Shown: piece by piece, positions 10,295-20,268 of the stretch
Layout: each line of letters starts with the position of its first letter
Numbering within the stretch: position 1 is the stretch's first letter
Made by a program: the position numbers and the translations under genes
Notes under the pieces: model-generated
Told to the model about the DNA's origin: nothing
The model's input: the letters and a program-made list of their open reading frames with translations, nothing else
Database searches by the model: none
Source of the DNA: Rhodospirillales bacterium
GTDB taxonomy: Bacteria > Pseudomonadota > Alphaproteobacteria > Acetobacterales > Acetobacteraceae
DNA: 64,000 nt
Assembly: GCA_947447625.1 (NCBI GenBank)
Contig: CANFKS010000006.1
Location: 1-64,000, forward strand
Reading direction: 5' to 3'

Positions 10295-10618
10295 CAGGGC
10301 GCGGTCGGCCTTGACGATTTCTGTCATCGTCACCCCGAGGCGGCTATCATCGACCATCACCACTTCGCCACGGGCAACGAGACGGTTGTTGACGTAGATG
10401 TCGATTGCCTCGCCCAATCTGCGGTCAAGCTCGACGACCGCGCCGCGGCCCAGCTTAAGCAACTGGCTTACCTGCATGGTGGATTTGCCCAGCACGGCGC
10501 TGACGGTGACGGGGATGTCGTAAACCGCTTCAAGGTTACGTCCGGCCTTGGTGCCGGGCGGTTCGATGGTGCCGGAGGTCACGTCGGGAAGGTCAGTCAG
10601 GCCGAGACGTTCATCCAT
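10292..10618 (-). CDS. fliN: flagellar motor switch protein FliN
   Basis: 108 aa; VTVSAVLGKSTMQVSQLLKLGRGAVVELDRRLGEAIDIYVNNRLVARGEVVMVDDSRLGVTMTEIV. Confidence 0.95.
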   Translation of the reverse strand: MDERLGLTDLPDVTSGTIEPPGTKAGRNLEAVYDIPVTVSAVLGKSTMQVSQLLKLGRGAVVELDRRLGEAIDIYVNNRLVARGEVVMVDDSRLGVTMTEIVKADRAL

Positions 10619-11300
10619 GGAGCAGAGCCTCTTCTGGGGTGGGGGCGGTCAGCCCAAGTTCATCGAGCACGGCACGCACGTTGCGCAGCGCCAGGGCGGG
10701 ATCGCGATGCAGGGCGCCGCCGGGCCAGGCAATTCTGAGGGCGCCAGGGACGGTGCGAGTCGAGATCCGCAGTTCCACCCGGGATCGTTCTGATGGCGGC
10801 AGATGAGCGATAGCAGCCTGCAGGTCGTCCTCGACGTCAGGCGCGGCATCAATCGTGATGTGCGGCGCCTGGGCGAGGGTGGGCAGCACGGCTGCGGCGA
10901 TGGCGCTGACTTCGCGGGCGGCATGCTGGGACTGGGTGGTGGGGAGCAAGGCAGCGAACATCGCAATGACAGTCTGGCCTAGTGCTTGGGCGGCCCTTTC
11001 GGCGATGTCGTTGACCGTCGATTGCGCGGCGGCGAGGGCATCGGACACGTCGAGCGCGAGGCGGGTGGCGTGATCCTGGTCGGCGTTGCGGCGCTGGATC
11101 AGGCCTGCCTGATACCCCTCCTCATAAAGGTCGCTCTGGCAGCGCAACTTGTGCGGATCCGCGGCGCAGCGCGGGCAGGTGCAACCTGCGGGAGGTTTGG
11201 CGACCGGGCGCGGCGCTTCGTCGAAATCCTCGATGTTCAGGCGCAAATGCGCCATGCCGGAGCCTGTTGCAGGCGCGCGGGCGGCGGGATGGGTGCTCAA
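10611..11300 (-). CDS. fliH: FliH/FlbE-like flagellar assembly protein
   Basis: 229 aa at the flbE/fliH position between fliG and fliN; overlaps both neighbours. Confidence 0.7.
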   Translation of the reverse strand: MSTHPAARAPATGSGMAHLRLNIEDFDEAPRPVAKPPAGCTCPRCAADPHKLRCQSDLYEEGYQAGLIQRRNADQDHATRLALDVSDALAAAQSTVNDIAERAAQALGQTVIAMFAALLPTTQSQHAAREVSAIAAAVLPTLAQAPHITIDAAPDVEDDLQAAIAHLPPSERSRVELRISTRTVPGALRIAWPGGALHRDPALALRNVRAVLDELGLTAPTPEEALLHG

Positions 11301-12334
11301 TAGACCATCTCCTCGTCCTTACCTTCGTTGATTTCAATCTGGCCCTGGGCTGCGAGTTCCTTTGCCTGAGCGACGATGGTGGCCTGCGCGTCATCGACGT
11401 CGCGCAGCTTGACGGCGCCGAGGGCCTCGATGTCGTCGCGCAGCATTTTGCCAGCACGCTCGGAGAGGTTGGTGAAGAACATCTCGCGCAGCTTCTCCGA
11501 TGCGCCCTTGAGGGCGAGAGGCAATTTCTCCTTGTTGACGCTGCGCAGCAGGGTCTGCACCGCCATGGGGGTGAGGCGCGAGAGGTCGTCGAAGGTGAAC
11601 ATGAGCGACTTGATCTTCTCGGCCGACTCCCGGTTACGCTCCTCAAGAGCCGAGATGAAGCGGCCCTCGGCCTGGCGGTCGAGGTTGTTGAAGATTTCGG
11701 CAATCATTTCGTGAGCGTCATGCCGGGTGCTGCGCGAGAGGTTGGACATGAATTCGGCGCGCAAGGTGCGCTCTACCCCGTCAAGTACGTCGCGCTGGAT
11801 GCTTTCCATCCGGAGCATCCGCATCACCACCTCCATCGCGAAGCCATCCGGCAGCAGAGCGATAACGCGGGCGGCATGATCGGCGCGGATCTTGGAGAGC
11901 ACGACGGCGACGGTCTGCGGGTATTCGTTCTTGAGGTAGTTCGCGAGCACCACCTCGTTCACATTGCCGAGCTTGTCCCACATGGTGCGCCCGGCGGGAC
12001 CGCGGATTTCCTCCATAATCTGGCTGACGCGGTCGCGCGGCATGGTTTTCATGAGCAGGCGCTCGGTATTGTCGAAGCCACCAACCAGATTGCCGGCGCC
12101 ACCGAGCTGTTCGATGAACTCGTTGCAGATATGCTCGATGGTTTCGGCATGGACAGGGCCGAGCTGGGCCATGGCGACCGACAGCTCCTTGATTTCATCC
12201 TCGTGCATGAGGCTGAAGATGTGCGCGCAGCGTTCCTCGCCGAGCGCCAACATAAGAATCGCTGCCTTGTGCGGGCCGGGGAGGCCGCGATAATCGTCAC
12301 GGGCTGCCATCAGTTCTGCTCCTGTCGCAGCCAT
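11297..12334 (-). CDS. fliG: flagellar motor switch protein FliG
   Basis: 345 aa; GPHKAAILMLALGEERCAHIFSLMHEDEIKELSVAMAQLG..FTFDDLSRLTPMAVQTLLRSVNKEKLPLALKGA. Confidence 0.96.
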   Translation of the reverse strand: MAATGAELMAARDDYRGLPGPHKAAILMLALGEERCAHIFSLMHEDEIKELSVAMAQLGPVHAETIEHICNEFIEQLGGAGNLVGGFDNTERLLMKTMPRDRVSQIMEEIRGPAGRTMWDKLGNVNEVVLANYLKNEYPQTVAVVLSKIRADHAARVIALLPDGFAMEVVMRMLRMESIQRDVLDGVERTLRAEFMSNLSRSTRHDAHEMIAEIFNNLDRQAEGRFISALEERNRESAEKIKSLMFTFDDLSRLTPMAVQTLLRSVNKEKLPLALKGASEKLREMFFTNLSERAGKMLRDDIEALGAVKLRDVDDAQATIVAQAKELAAQGQIEINEGKDEEMVY

Positions 12335-13995
12335 GCGCGCACGATAGACAACGATTCCTCGGGATGCCGCTCGACCAGCGCCGTCAAGCGCCGCACTGAG
12401 GTGGCCTTGAGCGCGCCCTCGACGTTGGCCAAGCTGATTTCCTCGTCATCGCTCTGCCCGCCGCCGCCATCGAGGGTGGCGAGCGCGCCGCGGCCTCCGC
12501 CCGAGCGAGCCCCTCCGGGATCGCCGGATTCGCCACCAAGCATGCGGGCATCGCCGCCGCCAGCGAGGGCAAGGCCGTCATCGCCGGCCAGGGCGCTACC
12601 GACGGTGGTGAGCCGGGTGATCATCGGGCGCAGAATGAACAACAGCATCGCCAACACCACGATCGCCGGGATCGCCGGTCGGGACAGGGCCATCAGGTCG
12701 TCCTTGGCGATCGGCAAGCCAAACAGCCTGGCAGGCTCGGCAATGGACGGATCTTCGCGGGCGGCAAAGCGCATGTTGACGATTTCGAGTTGGTCGCCGC
12801 GCCTGACGTCGAAACCGATGGCGGTTTTGACGAGGCGGGCCATCTGGTCGAGCTCGTCTTGCGGCCGCGGCTTCCAGACGATCTCCCCCATGGGTGCCCT
12901 CTCCTCGATGCCATCGACCAGAACGGCGACGCTCAAGCGGCGGATCTGCGCCTGATCGCGCACCAAATTGCGGACGGTCTTGGTGATTTCGTAGTTCGTC
13001 GTCTCGTCCTGGCGCTGCTCCTGGCTGCCAGTGACACCGGACTGGCCAGCATCGGCATTGGGCAGGTTGTTCTGGACAGAGACCGTGTTTGTGCCGGCCT
13101 CGGTGCTGCGGTTGCTGCTCGTGGTATTCTGGCTGCTGCGCACGACCTGGCCTTCGGGGTCGAACTGCTCGCGGGTTTCGTTGATGCGGTCGAGATCGAG
13201 ATCGACCGTCGCCTCGACCCTGACCCGGCCTTGGCCGGCGCTGCGTTCGAGGATTTCCTCGACCGAGCGGCTGACCCGCATTTCGATGCCGCGGCGCAAT
13301 TCCTCCGCTCGCTCATTGCTGCGCCCCGCACCCGCCTCGCCCGAACGGCTCAACAAGGTGCCGCGATTATCGGCAATCGTGATGTTCTCGACCTTGAGGC
13401 CCGGCACGGCGGTGGCAACGAGATGGGTAATGGCCTGCACGCTCTCACGGTCGATCCCGCCAGGCGCGGTGGTGAGCAGGACCGAGGCCTGGGCCTGCGG
13501 GGTCTGCCGCTCGAACGGCTCACGGCGCGGCAGGACAATATGGACGCGGGCGTTGCGCACGCCGCGGATGCCGCGGATAGTACGGGTCAACTCCCCTTCC
13601 ATGGCGCGCAACTGGTTCATCCGCTGCTCGAACTGGCTCGCGACCATGCCGACATTGCGATCGACGATTTCATAGCCGACAACGCCACCCGATGGTAGCG
13701 CATCGCGCGCCAGGAGCAGGCGGGCCCGTGAAACCTTGTCCGCCGGCACCAGGATTTCCCTGCCGCCGCCCCGCAGCTGGAAGGGGATCTGCTGCTTCTC
13801 GAGATGATCAACAATGAGGCCCGATTCGGAGAGCTCAAGATCGCCATAGAGCAACGCCATCGCTTCGCCGCCGCTGAATGTGGTGAGCGTGAGGAGCGCC
13901 ACGACCGTCATCACAGCAGCGACCACGAGCCCAATAAGCCGGGCCGGGCCAAGGCCGCGCAGGCCGTCGACGATGCCGTTCATGCAGACCCCCAA
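12310..13995 (-). CDS. fliF: flagellar MS-ring protein FliF
   Basis: 561 aa; ALLYGDLELSESGLIVDHLEKQQIPFQLRGGGREILVPADKVSRARLLLARDALP..NFERTIRGI-type region; 25-bp overlap with fliG. Confidence 0.96.
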   Translation of the reverse strand: MGVCMNGIVDGLRGLGPARLIGLVVAAVMTVVALLTLTTFSGGEAMALLYGDLELSESGLIVDHLEKQQIPFQLRGGGREILVPADKVSRARLLLARDALPSGGVVGYEIVDRNVGMVASQFEQRMNQLRAMEGELTRTIRGIRGVRNARVHIVLPRREPFERQTPQAQASVLLTTAPGGIDRESVQAITHLVATAVPGLKVENITIADNRGTLLSRSGEAGAGRSNERAEELRRGIEMRVSRSVEEILERSAGQGRVRVEATVDLDLDRINETREQFDPEGQVVRSSQNTTSSNRSTEAGTNTVSVQNNLPNADAGQSGVTGSQEQRQDETTNYEITKTVRNLVRDQAQIRRLSVAVLVDGIEERAPMGEIVWKPRPQDELDQMARLVKTAIGFDVRRGDQLEIVNMRFAAREDPSIAEPARLFGLPIAKDDLMALSRPAIPAIVVLAMLLFILRPMITRLTTVGSALAGDDGLALAGGGDARMLGGESGDPGGARSGGGRGALATLDGGGGQSDDEEISLANVEGALKATSVRRLTALVERHPEESLSIVRAWLRQEQN

Positions 13996-14121
13996 GCCAT
14001 GGGGCAGCTGCTACGCGGCGGTGATACGCTGGCCTGTGGCGAAGCCATGAAGGAACCTCGATCCGCGGCGATTTTGCCGATGATGTGAGGGTGCCTGCAG
14101 GAACTGAATAAAAGGTAAACC

Positions 14122-14142
14122 GCCCGGCAGGTTTTGCCGGGC
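14122..14142 (-). terminator. putative rho-independent terminator downstream of flgD
   Basis: Minus strand GCCCGGCA-aaacc-TGCCGGGC followed by ggtttaccttttattc. Confidence 0.6.
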
Positions 14143-14148
14143 CTGCGA

Positions 14149-14817
14149 TCAATTCACGATCGACTGCACCGCGCTCATCGGCACACCGAGCTGGCCGAGT
14201 GACAGCACCGGCGTCGTGCCGCTCATGGTTATGCCTGTTGCCCGGCCCAGCACAGTGAACGGCACGGCCGCCTTGCTCCCCGCGGCGGCGGTCACACTGA
14301 CGGTGTAAGCGCCATCGGCAAGGCTCTTGCCACTGCTGTTCACGCCGTTCCAGGTCCAGGCATTGCTGCCCGCATTGCCCTGCACCGTACCTTTATAAAC
14401 GGCGGCGCCCGACGCATCGCTGATTGCGATCTCAACCGGCTGGGCGGTACCGAGGGTGAACTGGAGGCTTGCCGCGCCATCCTGCAACGCAAGTTGAGAG
14501 GACGTGACGCCAACCTGATGCCCGACCATGGCCGAGGCCTGGTAGAGGCTGCTGGCGCGGTTGAGATCGATCAGGGTGGTGAGGTTGGCGTTGGTGTTGA
14601 TCTGCTGTTCGACAGTCGAATACTGCACGAGCTGCTGGGTGAATTGGTTTGTATCGAGCGGGCTAGTCGGGTCTTGGTTCTTCAGTTGTGCGGTCAACAG
14701 GGTAAGGAATGTATTGAAGTTGCCCGATAAAGTCGTACTCGCCGTGGCGGCGGTCGAGGTGACGGACTGAGCGGCGGCGGTGGTAGGGCTGACGGTCATG
14801 GAGAGCTCCGGGGTCAA
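14149..14817 (-). CDS. flgD: flagellar hook-capping protein FlgD
   Basis: 222 aa; FNTFLTLLTAQLKNQDPTSPLDTNQFTQQLVQYSTVEQQINTN. Confidence 0.95.
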   Translation of the reverse strand: MTPELSMTVSPTTAAAQSVTSTAATASTTLSGNFNTFLTLLTAQLKNQDPTSPLDTNQFTQQLVQYSTVEQQINTNANLTTLIDLNRASSLYQASAMVGHQVGVTSSQLALQDGAASLQFTLGTAQPVEIAISDASGAAVYKGTVQGNAGSNAWTWNGVNSSGKSLADGAYTVSVTAAAGSKAAVPFTVLGRATGITMSGTTPVLSLGQLGVPMSAVQSIVN

Positions 14818-16118
14818 GCGATGATGTCGAGATGGGTGCGCGGGCCGATGCGATAGGCTGCAACAGCCGCAGCGGCTTCGGGTTCGGAGTCGTGCGGCCT
14901 GGCGCCATCCGGGCGCTGCGGCGCGCTGCCACGGCTCGGCTGGCCGCCGTTCGGGTCGGAGGAACCAGCAGTGGTGGCGAGGGAGCCCAAGGGGGCAAAG
15001 CCAGGCTCCTGCGGTGTCGGCGGCGCGAGGCTGAAAGTGATCTGGCCGGGATCGGTCGGCAGCCCGGCGCGATCGAGGGCGAGGGCAAGATGGCGCTGAT
15101 CCTGCTGGAACAGTGCCATGGTATCGGCCCGCTCGAACACCACCGCGACACTGCGCAGGCCAGCAGCCGGGGACTGGATGTCGAATCTGACATGACCGAG
15201 TTCGACGGGTGAGAGTTTCAATGTGATGCGCTGGTTCGCACCCGGGCCGGTCGAGACCGCGTGCAGCGTCATCGCGACTGTCATATCGTGTGCCGCAGTC
15301 TCGGTCGGGCGGGCGGCGCCCGCGGATGGCGCGGAGGAGAAGGGCAAGGACGGCGCGATCGTCTGAGTGATCTGCGGCTTTTCGACCGCCATGCGTTCGG
15401 TGGAGAGCGGCGCAAGAGTAGGATCGGGTGGAGCATAAGCCGACGCAGATGCGCTGTCCGAATCGCCAAGATGGCCGAATCGACCATCGCCGGCACGCGG
15501 CGCGCGGAGCTCCGCATGTGGCGGCGGTGCCATCGGGGCGGGCGCAGGCGGCATATCGGGTGGCGGGAGCAACGGCGCTGCCTCACCAACCCCGGGCCCG
15601 ACGGCGCGCGGGGTCGTCGAAGGCGCAGAGGCCGATGGCGGCCCCGCCACCGATGGTATTGCTGGTTGCATCACGGATGCCATCACCGGCGACGGCCCGA
15701 TCGGCAGCAGCATGACGACGGGCGTCGCCTGCTCCGGCGTCGCCGCCGTCGCCACCGTCTCGTCGTCTGATTTGCGAAACACACGCGGCTTCGCGGGGGA
15801 GAGTTCCAGCGCTGTCCCGCCACTCTGCGGGCCAATAAAAGACAGTGCCGCCCCGGTCTGATCTGCCAGCCCAAGAGGCACGGGCGTCCCCGCCACAAGG
15901 CCCGGCCCCAACTCAGCCGGCGCCGCCCCGCCGACCATCGCCAGCAACACAGCGTCGAACCTATCGGATTGATCGTGCGCCACAAGCGACGCCCCCGCCA
16001 CAGGCAGGAGGGACGGTGCGGCAGACGGGGCGGCAGACGGGGCGGCAGCGGGCGCAATAAAGGCCAAGGACCAATGTCTCCGGTGTGTTACCCGCCACCA
16101 AAGCAAGCCCCGGGCCAC
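14814..16118 (-). CDS. fliK: flagellar hook-length control protein FliK (start uncertain; possibly further in)
   Basis: Low-complexity Ala/Pro-rich N-terminus; C-terminal RITLKLSPVELGHVRFDIQSPAAGLRSVAVVFERADTMALFQQDQRHLALALDRAGL typical Flg_hook domain; 4-bp overlap with flgD. Confidence 0.85.
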   Translation of the reverse strand: MARGLLWWRVTHRRHWSLAFIAPAAAPSAAPSAAPSLLPVAGASLVAHDQSDRFDAVLLAMVGGAAPAELGPGLVAGTPVPLGLADQTGAALSFIGPQSGGTALELSPAKPRVFRKSDDETVATAATPEQATPVVMLLPIGPSPVMASVMQPAIPSVAGPPSASAPSTTPRAVGPGVGEAAPLLPPPDMPPAPAPMAPPPHAELRAPRAGDGRFGHLGDSDSASASAYAPPDPTLAPLSTERMAVEKPQITQTIAPSLPFSSAPSAGAARPTETAAHDMTVAMTLHAVSTGPGANQRITLKLSPVELGHVRFDIQSPAAGLRSVAVVFERADTMALFQQDQRHLALALDRAGLPTDPGQITFSLAPPTPQEPGFAPLGSLATTAGSSDPNGGQPSRGSAPQRPDGARPHDSEPEAAAAVAAYRIGPRTHLDIIA

Positions 16119-16179
16119 CGCGCCTTACCGGCCTCCAAGGCTCCTTCCCGCCCCTCAAAGCACCGCGCACAACCCGCCG

Positions 16180-16212
16180 CCCGGCAGAATCAACCCGGCT
16201 GATTTTGCCGGG
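16180..16212. other. 33-bp inverted repeat (hairpin) between fliK and flgE
   Basis: CCCGGCAgAATCA-acccggc-TGATTtTGCCGGG; 13-bp arms with one G/T pairing. Confidence 0.7.
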
Positions 16213-16262
16213 TACTCACCTTCGCATCGCAAGAACCCGCGCAAATCCGACACCACAGACCC

Positions 16263-16277
16263 TGGCACGGAATCTGC
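16263..16277 (+). promoter_or_regulatory. putative sigma-54 (-24/-12) promoter of flgE
   Basis: TGGCACGGAATCTGC: GG-N10-GC spacing, close to TGGCACGNNNNTTGC consensus, 45 bp upstream of flgE ATG; flbD encoded in the same locus. Confidence 0.65.
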
Positions 16278-16321
16278 GAGGCGTCCGCCACCTGACCCAC
16301 GCCCTTCTGGAGCATCCCCGC

Positions 16322-17632
16322 ATGAGTCTCTTCGGCGCGATGAACACCGCCATCACTGGCCTCGGCGCGCAATCCGCCGCCTTCGGCAACATCAGCGACA
16401 ACATCGCGAACAGCCAGACCGTCGGCTACAAGGGCATCGAGACAACCTTCGTTGACTATCTCACCGAGAGCAACGCCATCATCAACAGCAGCGGCTCCGT
16501 CGTCGCCCGGCCGCATTATACCAACTCCGTGCAGGGCGCCCTGTCGCAATCCGGCAGCCCACTGGCGATGGCGCTGACCGGCCAGGGCTTCTTCCCCGTC
16601 AGCCACGTCGCCTCGCTTGCCGACGCAACACCCACCTTCTCCACGATCCCATACTACACCCGCGCCGGCGATTTCAGCCTCAATGAGGCCGGCTTCCTCG
16701 TCAACAGTGCTGGCGAATACCTCAACGGATGGTCCGTCAACCCGGCCACCGGCGTCGTCAACCAGAACGCCATCACACCCATCGAGGTAACTCAGGCGGT
16801 CGGTCTCCCGGTGCCCACCACGCAAGTTGCGCTCTCCGCCAACCTGCCCGCCACCCCCACCACCCCCACCAACATCGCGTCCCAGATCAACATCTACGAC
16901 AGCCTCGGCACCGCCCGCACTGTGGTGCTCAACTGGACCCAAACCGCCACCAATGCCTGGACGGTCGCACTCAACGTGCCAGATGACATCGCCGCCCCCG
17001 CGGTCGGCTCAGCCATAGTCAGGTTCGGCCCCATCGCCAGCAGCAACGCCGTCCCAGACGGCACCATCGGCAGCATCGGCGTCCCCACCGGAACCGTTGC
17101 CGTCACGCCCTTCGCCCTCGGCAGCCCCGCAAGCCTGAGCTTCAGCGCCAATTTCGGCAACGGCCCTCAGTCCGTGACGCTCGACATGGGGATCTTCGGC
17201 CAATCCGCCGGCGTCACCCAATACGCCGGCTCAGCCTACACGCTGCGCGGCCTCACCCAGAACGGCCTCCCCCCCGGCAGCTTCAGCAGCGTCTCGACCG
17301 ACAGTTCAGGCAAGATCATCGTCAACTTCGACAACGGCCAGTCCCGCTCGATCGCCCAGGTGCCGGTGATCATGTTCAACAACCCCGATGGATTGCAGCG
17401 CGAGGACGGCCAATCCTTCACAGCCACCAGCGCCTCCGGTGCCGCACTCGCCAACGCCGCCGGCACCGGCGGCGCCGGCAACATCGTCAACGGTTCGATC
17501 GAGCAATCCAACGTCGACATCGCCACCGAATTCACCCGCCTGATCGTCGCCCAGCGCGCCTATTCCGCCAATGCGAAAATGATCACCACAGCCGATGACA
17601 TGCTGCAACAAACCCTCGACCTCAAGCGCTGA
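16322..17632 (+). CDS. flgE: flagellar hook protein FlgE
   Basis: Start MSLFGAMNTAITGLGAQSAAFGNISDNIANSQTVGYKGIETTF; C-term SNVDIATEFTRLIVAQRAYSANAKMITTADDMLQ. Confidence 0.93.
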   Translation: MSLFGAMNTAITGLGAQSAAFGNISDNIANSQTVGYKGIETTFVDYLTESNAIINSSGSVVARPHYTNSVQGALSQSGSPLAMALTGQGFFPVSHVASLADATPTFSTIPYYTRAGDFSLNEAGFLVNSAGEYLNGWSVNPATGVVNQNAITPIEVTQAVGLPVPTTQVALSANLPATPTTPTNIASQINIYDSLGTARTVVLNWTQTATNAWTVALNVPDDIAAPAVGSAIVRFGPIASSNAVPDGTIGSIGVPTGTVAVTPFALGSPASLSFSANFGNGPQSVTLDMGIFGQSAGVTQYAGSAYTLRGLTQNGLPPGSFSSVSTDSSGKIIVNFDNGQSRSIAQVPVIMFNNPDGLQREDGQSFTATSASGAALANAAGTGGAGNIVNGSIEQSNVDIATEFTRLIVAQRAYSANAKMITTADDMLQQTLDLKR

Positions 17633-17647
17633 GCGGCGGGCTGAACC

Positions 17648-19171
17648 ATGTCACGGATTGACCCGCTGTCCATCGCGCTGTCGGGCATCGCCAACACCAA
17701 CCGCAATCTCGCGGTGCTGTCCCAGAACATCGCCAACGCCAACACCCAAGGCTACATCCACGAAAGCCACCAGCAGACCGCGGCCGACGCCAACGGCCTG
17801 CCGTTCGGCGTCCGCTCCGGGATCACGGTGCGCGATCTCGATACCGCCGTGCAGACCCAACTCCTTCTACAGAACGCCGCCACCGGGCAGGACAGCACCC
17901 GCGCCAATGCCCTCGCCCGCATCGGCCAGGTCCAGGGCAAACCCGGTGCCGGCGTCGATATCACGACGTTGCTCGGCCAGTTGCGCGACAGTTTCTCCAC
18001 CCTGCTGACCGACCCATCCTCCAGCCCGCAGCAGCAATCCGTACTCGACCAGGCCGACAGGCTGACCACCCAACTCCACCTGACCACCGACAGCATCACC
18101 CAGGAACGCCAAACCGCGCAGGACCGCGCGGTCGCCGATATCGGCGCACTCAACACCGGCCTCGCCCATATCGGCGCCCTCAGCCGACAGATCATCCAGC
18201 TCCGTGCCGTCGGCGGCAGCACGGCCAACCTCGAAAACCAGCGCGACTCCGCTGCCCAGGACGCCTCGAAACTGCTCGCCCTCAAATTTATGCCGCAACC
18301 CAACGGCGACATCGCGGTGTTGACCGACAATGGCCTGCAACTGCCGACCGACGGCAGCGCCGGCCTCACCATCAGCGCCACCACCCTGGGCTCTGCCTCC
18401 TTCTATCCCGGCGGTGGCGCCCCCGCCGTCACCCTGCACGGCCAAGACGTCACAGTGTCGCTCAACTCCGGCTCAATCGGCGCCGCCCTCGCCCTGCGGG
18501 ACACCACCCTGCCGACCTACCAGGGCACGCTTGACGAATTCGCCCAGACCCTTGCCACCCGATTTTCAAGCCAGGGCCTAACCCTGTTCACCGATCCCCA
18601 GGGCACCGTGCCAAGCCCCGCGCCGACCGGCCCGCGCCAGGCGCCCTATGTCGGGTTCGCCGGCACCATCACCGTCAATCCCGCCGTGCGAGCGCAGCCC
18701 TCTCTGGTGCGCGATGGCACGCAGTCCATCCCCGCCGGCAGTGGCCCCACCGCCTTCACCCCCAATCCCTCGGGCGGCCCGGCTGGATTCACCACCATGA
18801 TCACCCGCGTCATCAGCTACGCCCTGAGCGGCAGCATCGCGCCCAGTGTCGCCCAACCCGCGCCCTCCCTCTCTGCGATGGGCCCAACCGGCCTGCTGGT
18901 CTCACCGATCGCCGCCCCCGCCGCGCTCGCAGACTTCGCCACCGCCCTGCTCGCCAGTCAGGCCGCCGACGCTACCGACGCCAGCAACACCGCCACCGCC
19001 AGCAGCGACACCCAAAAGGCGCTGCAACAAAGCCTCTCCCAAAGCTCAGGCGTGAACATGGACACCGAACTGGCGCAAATGGTGCAGTTGCAGAACGCCT
19101 ACGCCGCCAATGCCCGCGTCATCACCACCATGCAGTCGCTGTGGGCGCAGCTGCTGCAGACCGTCCAGTAG
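17648..19171 (+). CDS. flgK: flagellar hook-associated protein 1 FlgK
   Basis: 507 aa; IALSGIANTNRNLAVLSQNIANANTQGYIHE..; C-term SQSSGVNMDTELAQMVQLQNAYAANARVITTMQSLWAQLL. Confidence 0.93.
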   Translation: MSRIDPLSIALSGIANTNRNLAVLSQNIANANTQGYIHESHQQTAADANGLPFGVRSGITVRDLDTAVQTQLLLQNAATGQDSTRANALARIGQVQGKPGAGVDITTLLGQLRDSFSTLLTDPSSSPQQQSVLDQADRLTTQLHLTTDSITQERQTAQDRAVADIGALNTGLAHIGALSRQIIQLRAVGGSTANLENQRDSAAQDASKLLALKFMPQPNGDIAVLTDNGLQLPTDGSAGLTISATTLGSASFYPGGGAPAVTLHGQDVTVSLNSGSIGAALALRDTTLPTYQGTLDEFAQTLATRFSSQGLTLFTDPQGTVPSPAPTGPRQAPYVGFAGTITVNPAVRAQPSLVRDGTQSIPAGSGPTAFTPNPSGGPAGFTTMITRVISYALSGSIAPSVAQPAPSLSAMGPTGLLVSPIAAPAALADFATALLASQAADATDASNTATASSDTQKALQQSLSQSSGVNMDTELAQMVQLQNAYAANARVITTMQSLWAQLLQTVQ

Positions 19172-19182
19172 GCCAGCCCCCC

Positions 19183-20268
19183 ATGCAGATCCCCTCCTCA
19201 AGCCCGACCTTCGGCAACGGCACCCTCTCCCAGGTGGTCAATGACGCCGCCACCATCCGCCGCCAGCTCGACGCCCTGACCCGCCAGGCCGGCGACGGTC
19301 TCGTGGCCGATACCTATTCCGGCCTCGGCGCCGCCGCAGCCATCCCCCTCTCGCTCGGCAGCGCGGTCGACGAGGCCACCACCTGGCAGGCCAACACCCA
19401 GGCCGCCAGCGGCCCGATGCAGACCGCGCAATCTGCCCTCGCGCAAATCAGCGAGATCGCAACCCATTTTTTCGGTCAGACAGCGGCCCTGAACGGCATC
19501 AACACCACCGCAATCGACACCAGCGCCGCCAGCGCGCGCGATGCCCTGACCCAGCTCTCCAGCCTGCTCAACAGCAAGTTCGGCAACATCTTCGTCTTTT
19601 CCGGCACCGACAGCGCCAATCCGCCCATCCCCGGCGACATCCTGGCCAGCGGCATGGTCACGTCAATCGCCACCGCCGTCGCCACCCTCAGCACCAACGG
19701 CGCGGCGGCAACCATCGCCAGCACCCTGGCCGCCGCCAGTTCCAACGCCGCCACCATCTCGCCGTTCTCAACCACCCTCTCGCAACCCGCCGCTGCCCTG
19801 CACGGCACCCGCCCCCTGGTGGTCGCTGGCCCTGGCGCGCCTGTCCCCACCGGCGTGCTCGCGAGCGCCAACGGCGACATCGCCTCGACCGGAAGTTCCA
19901 CCACCGGCTCCTATATCCGCGATATCATGCGCGCTTTAGCAACCATCGGCAGCCTCTCCGGCAGCCAGGCCAGCACATCTGGCCTCGACATTCTGGTGCA
20001 GGATGTCCACACCAGCCTGGGCGACGCGATCGCCGCCCTCAACAGCGACGCCGGCGTGATGGGCAACCGCCAGGCAACATTGCAGGCCCGTCAACTGAGC
20101 CTCGGCGACACCGTAACGGCCCTGCAAGGCCAGATCTCCTCCGTCAGGGACGTCGACATGGCCGCCACCCTGTCGCGCCTCACAGCCACCCAAACCCAGC
20201 TCCAAGCCTCCTATCAGCTGCTCAACACGCTGCGCTCACTGTCGCTGGCCTCGGTTCTGTCCGGCTAA
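19183..20268 (+). CDS. flgL: flagellar hook-associated protein 3 FlgL
   Basis: Located between flgK and flagellin; C-term ISSVRDVDMAATLSRLTATQTQLQASYQLLNTLRSLSLASVL. Confidence 0.88.
   Translation: MQIPSSSPTFGNGTLSQVVNDAATIRRQLDALTRQAGDGLVADTYSGLGAAAAIPLSLGSAVDEATTWQANTQAASGPMQTAQSALAQISEIATHFFGQTAALNGINTTAIDTSAASARDALTQLSSLLNSKFGNIFVFSGTDSANPPIPGDILASGMVTSIATAVATLSTNGAAATIASTLAAASSNAATISPFSTTLSQPAAALHGTRPLVVAGPGAPVPTGVLASANGDIASTGSSTTGSYIRDIMRALATIGSLSGSQASTSGLDILVQDVHTSLGDAIAALNSDAGVMGNRQATLQARQLSLGDTVTALQGQISSVRDVDMAATLSRLTATQTQLQASYQLLNTLRSLSLASVLSG

Noticed and set aside
16021-16050. Tandem gcagacggggcg units near the fliK start
   Set aside because: Short Ala/Pro/Ser low-complexity coding repeat of a kind common in FliK; no separate significance claimed.
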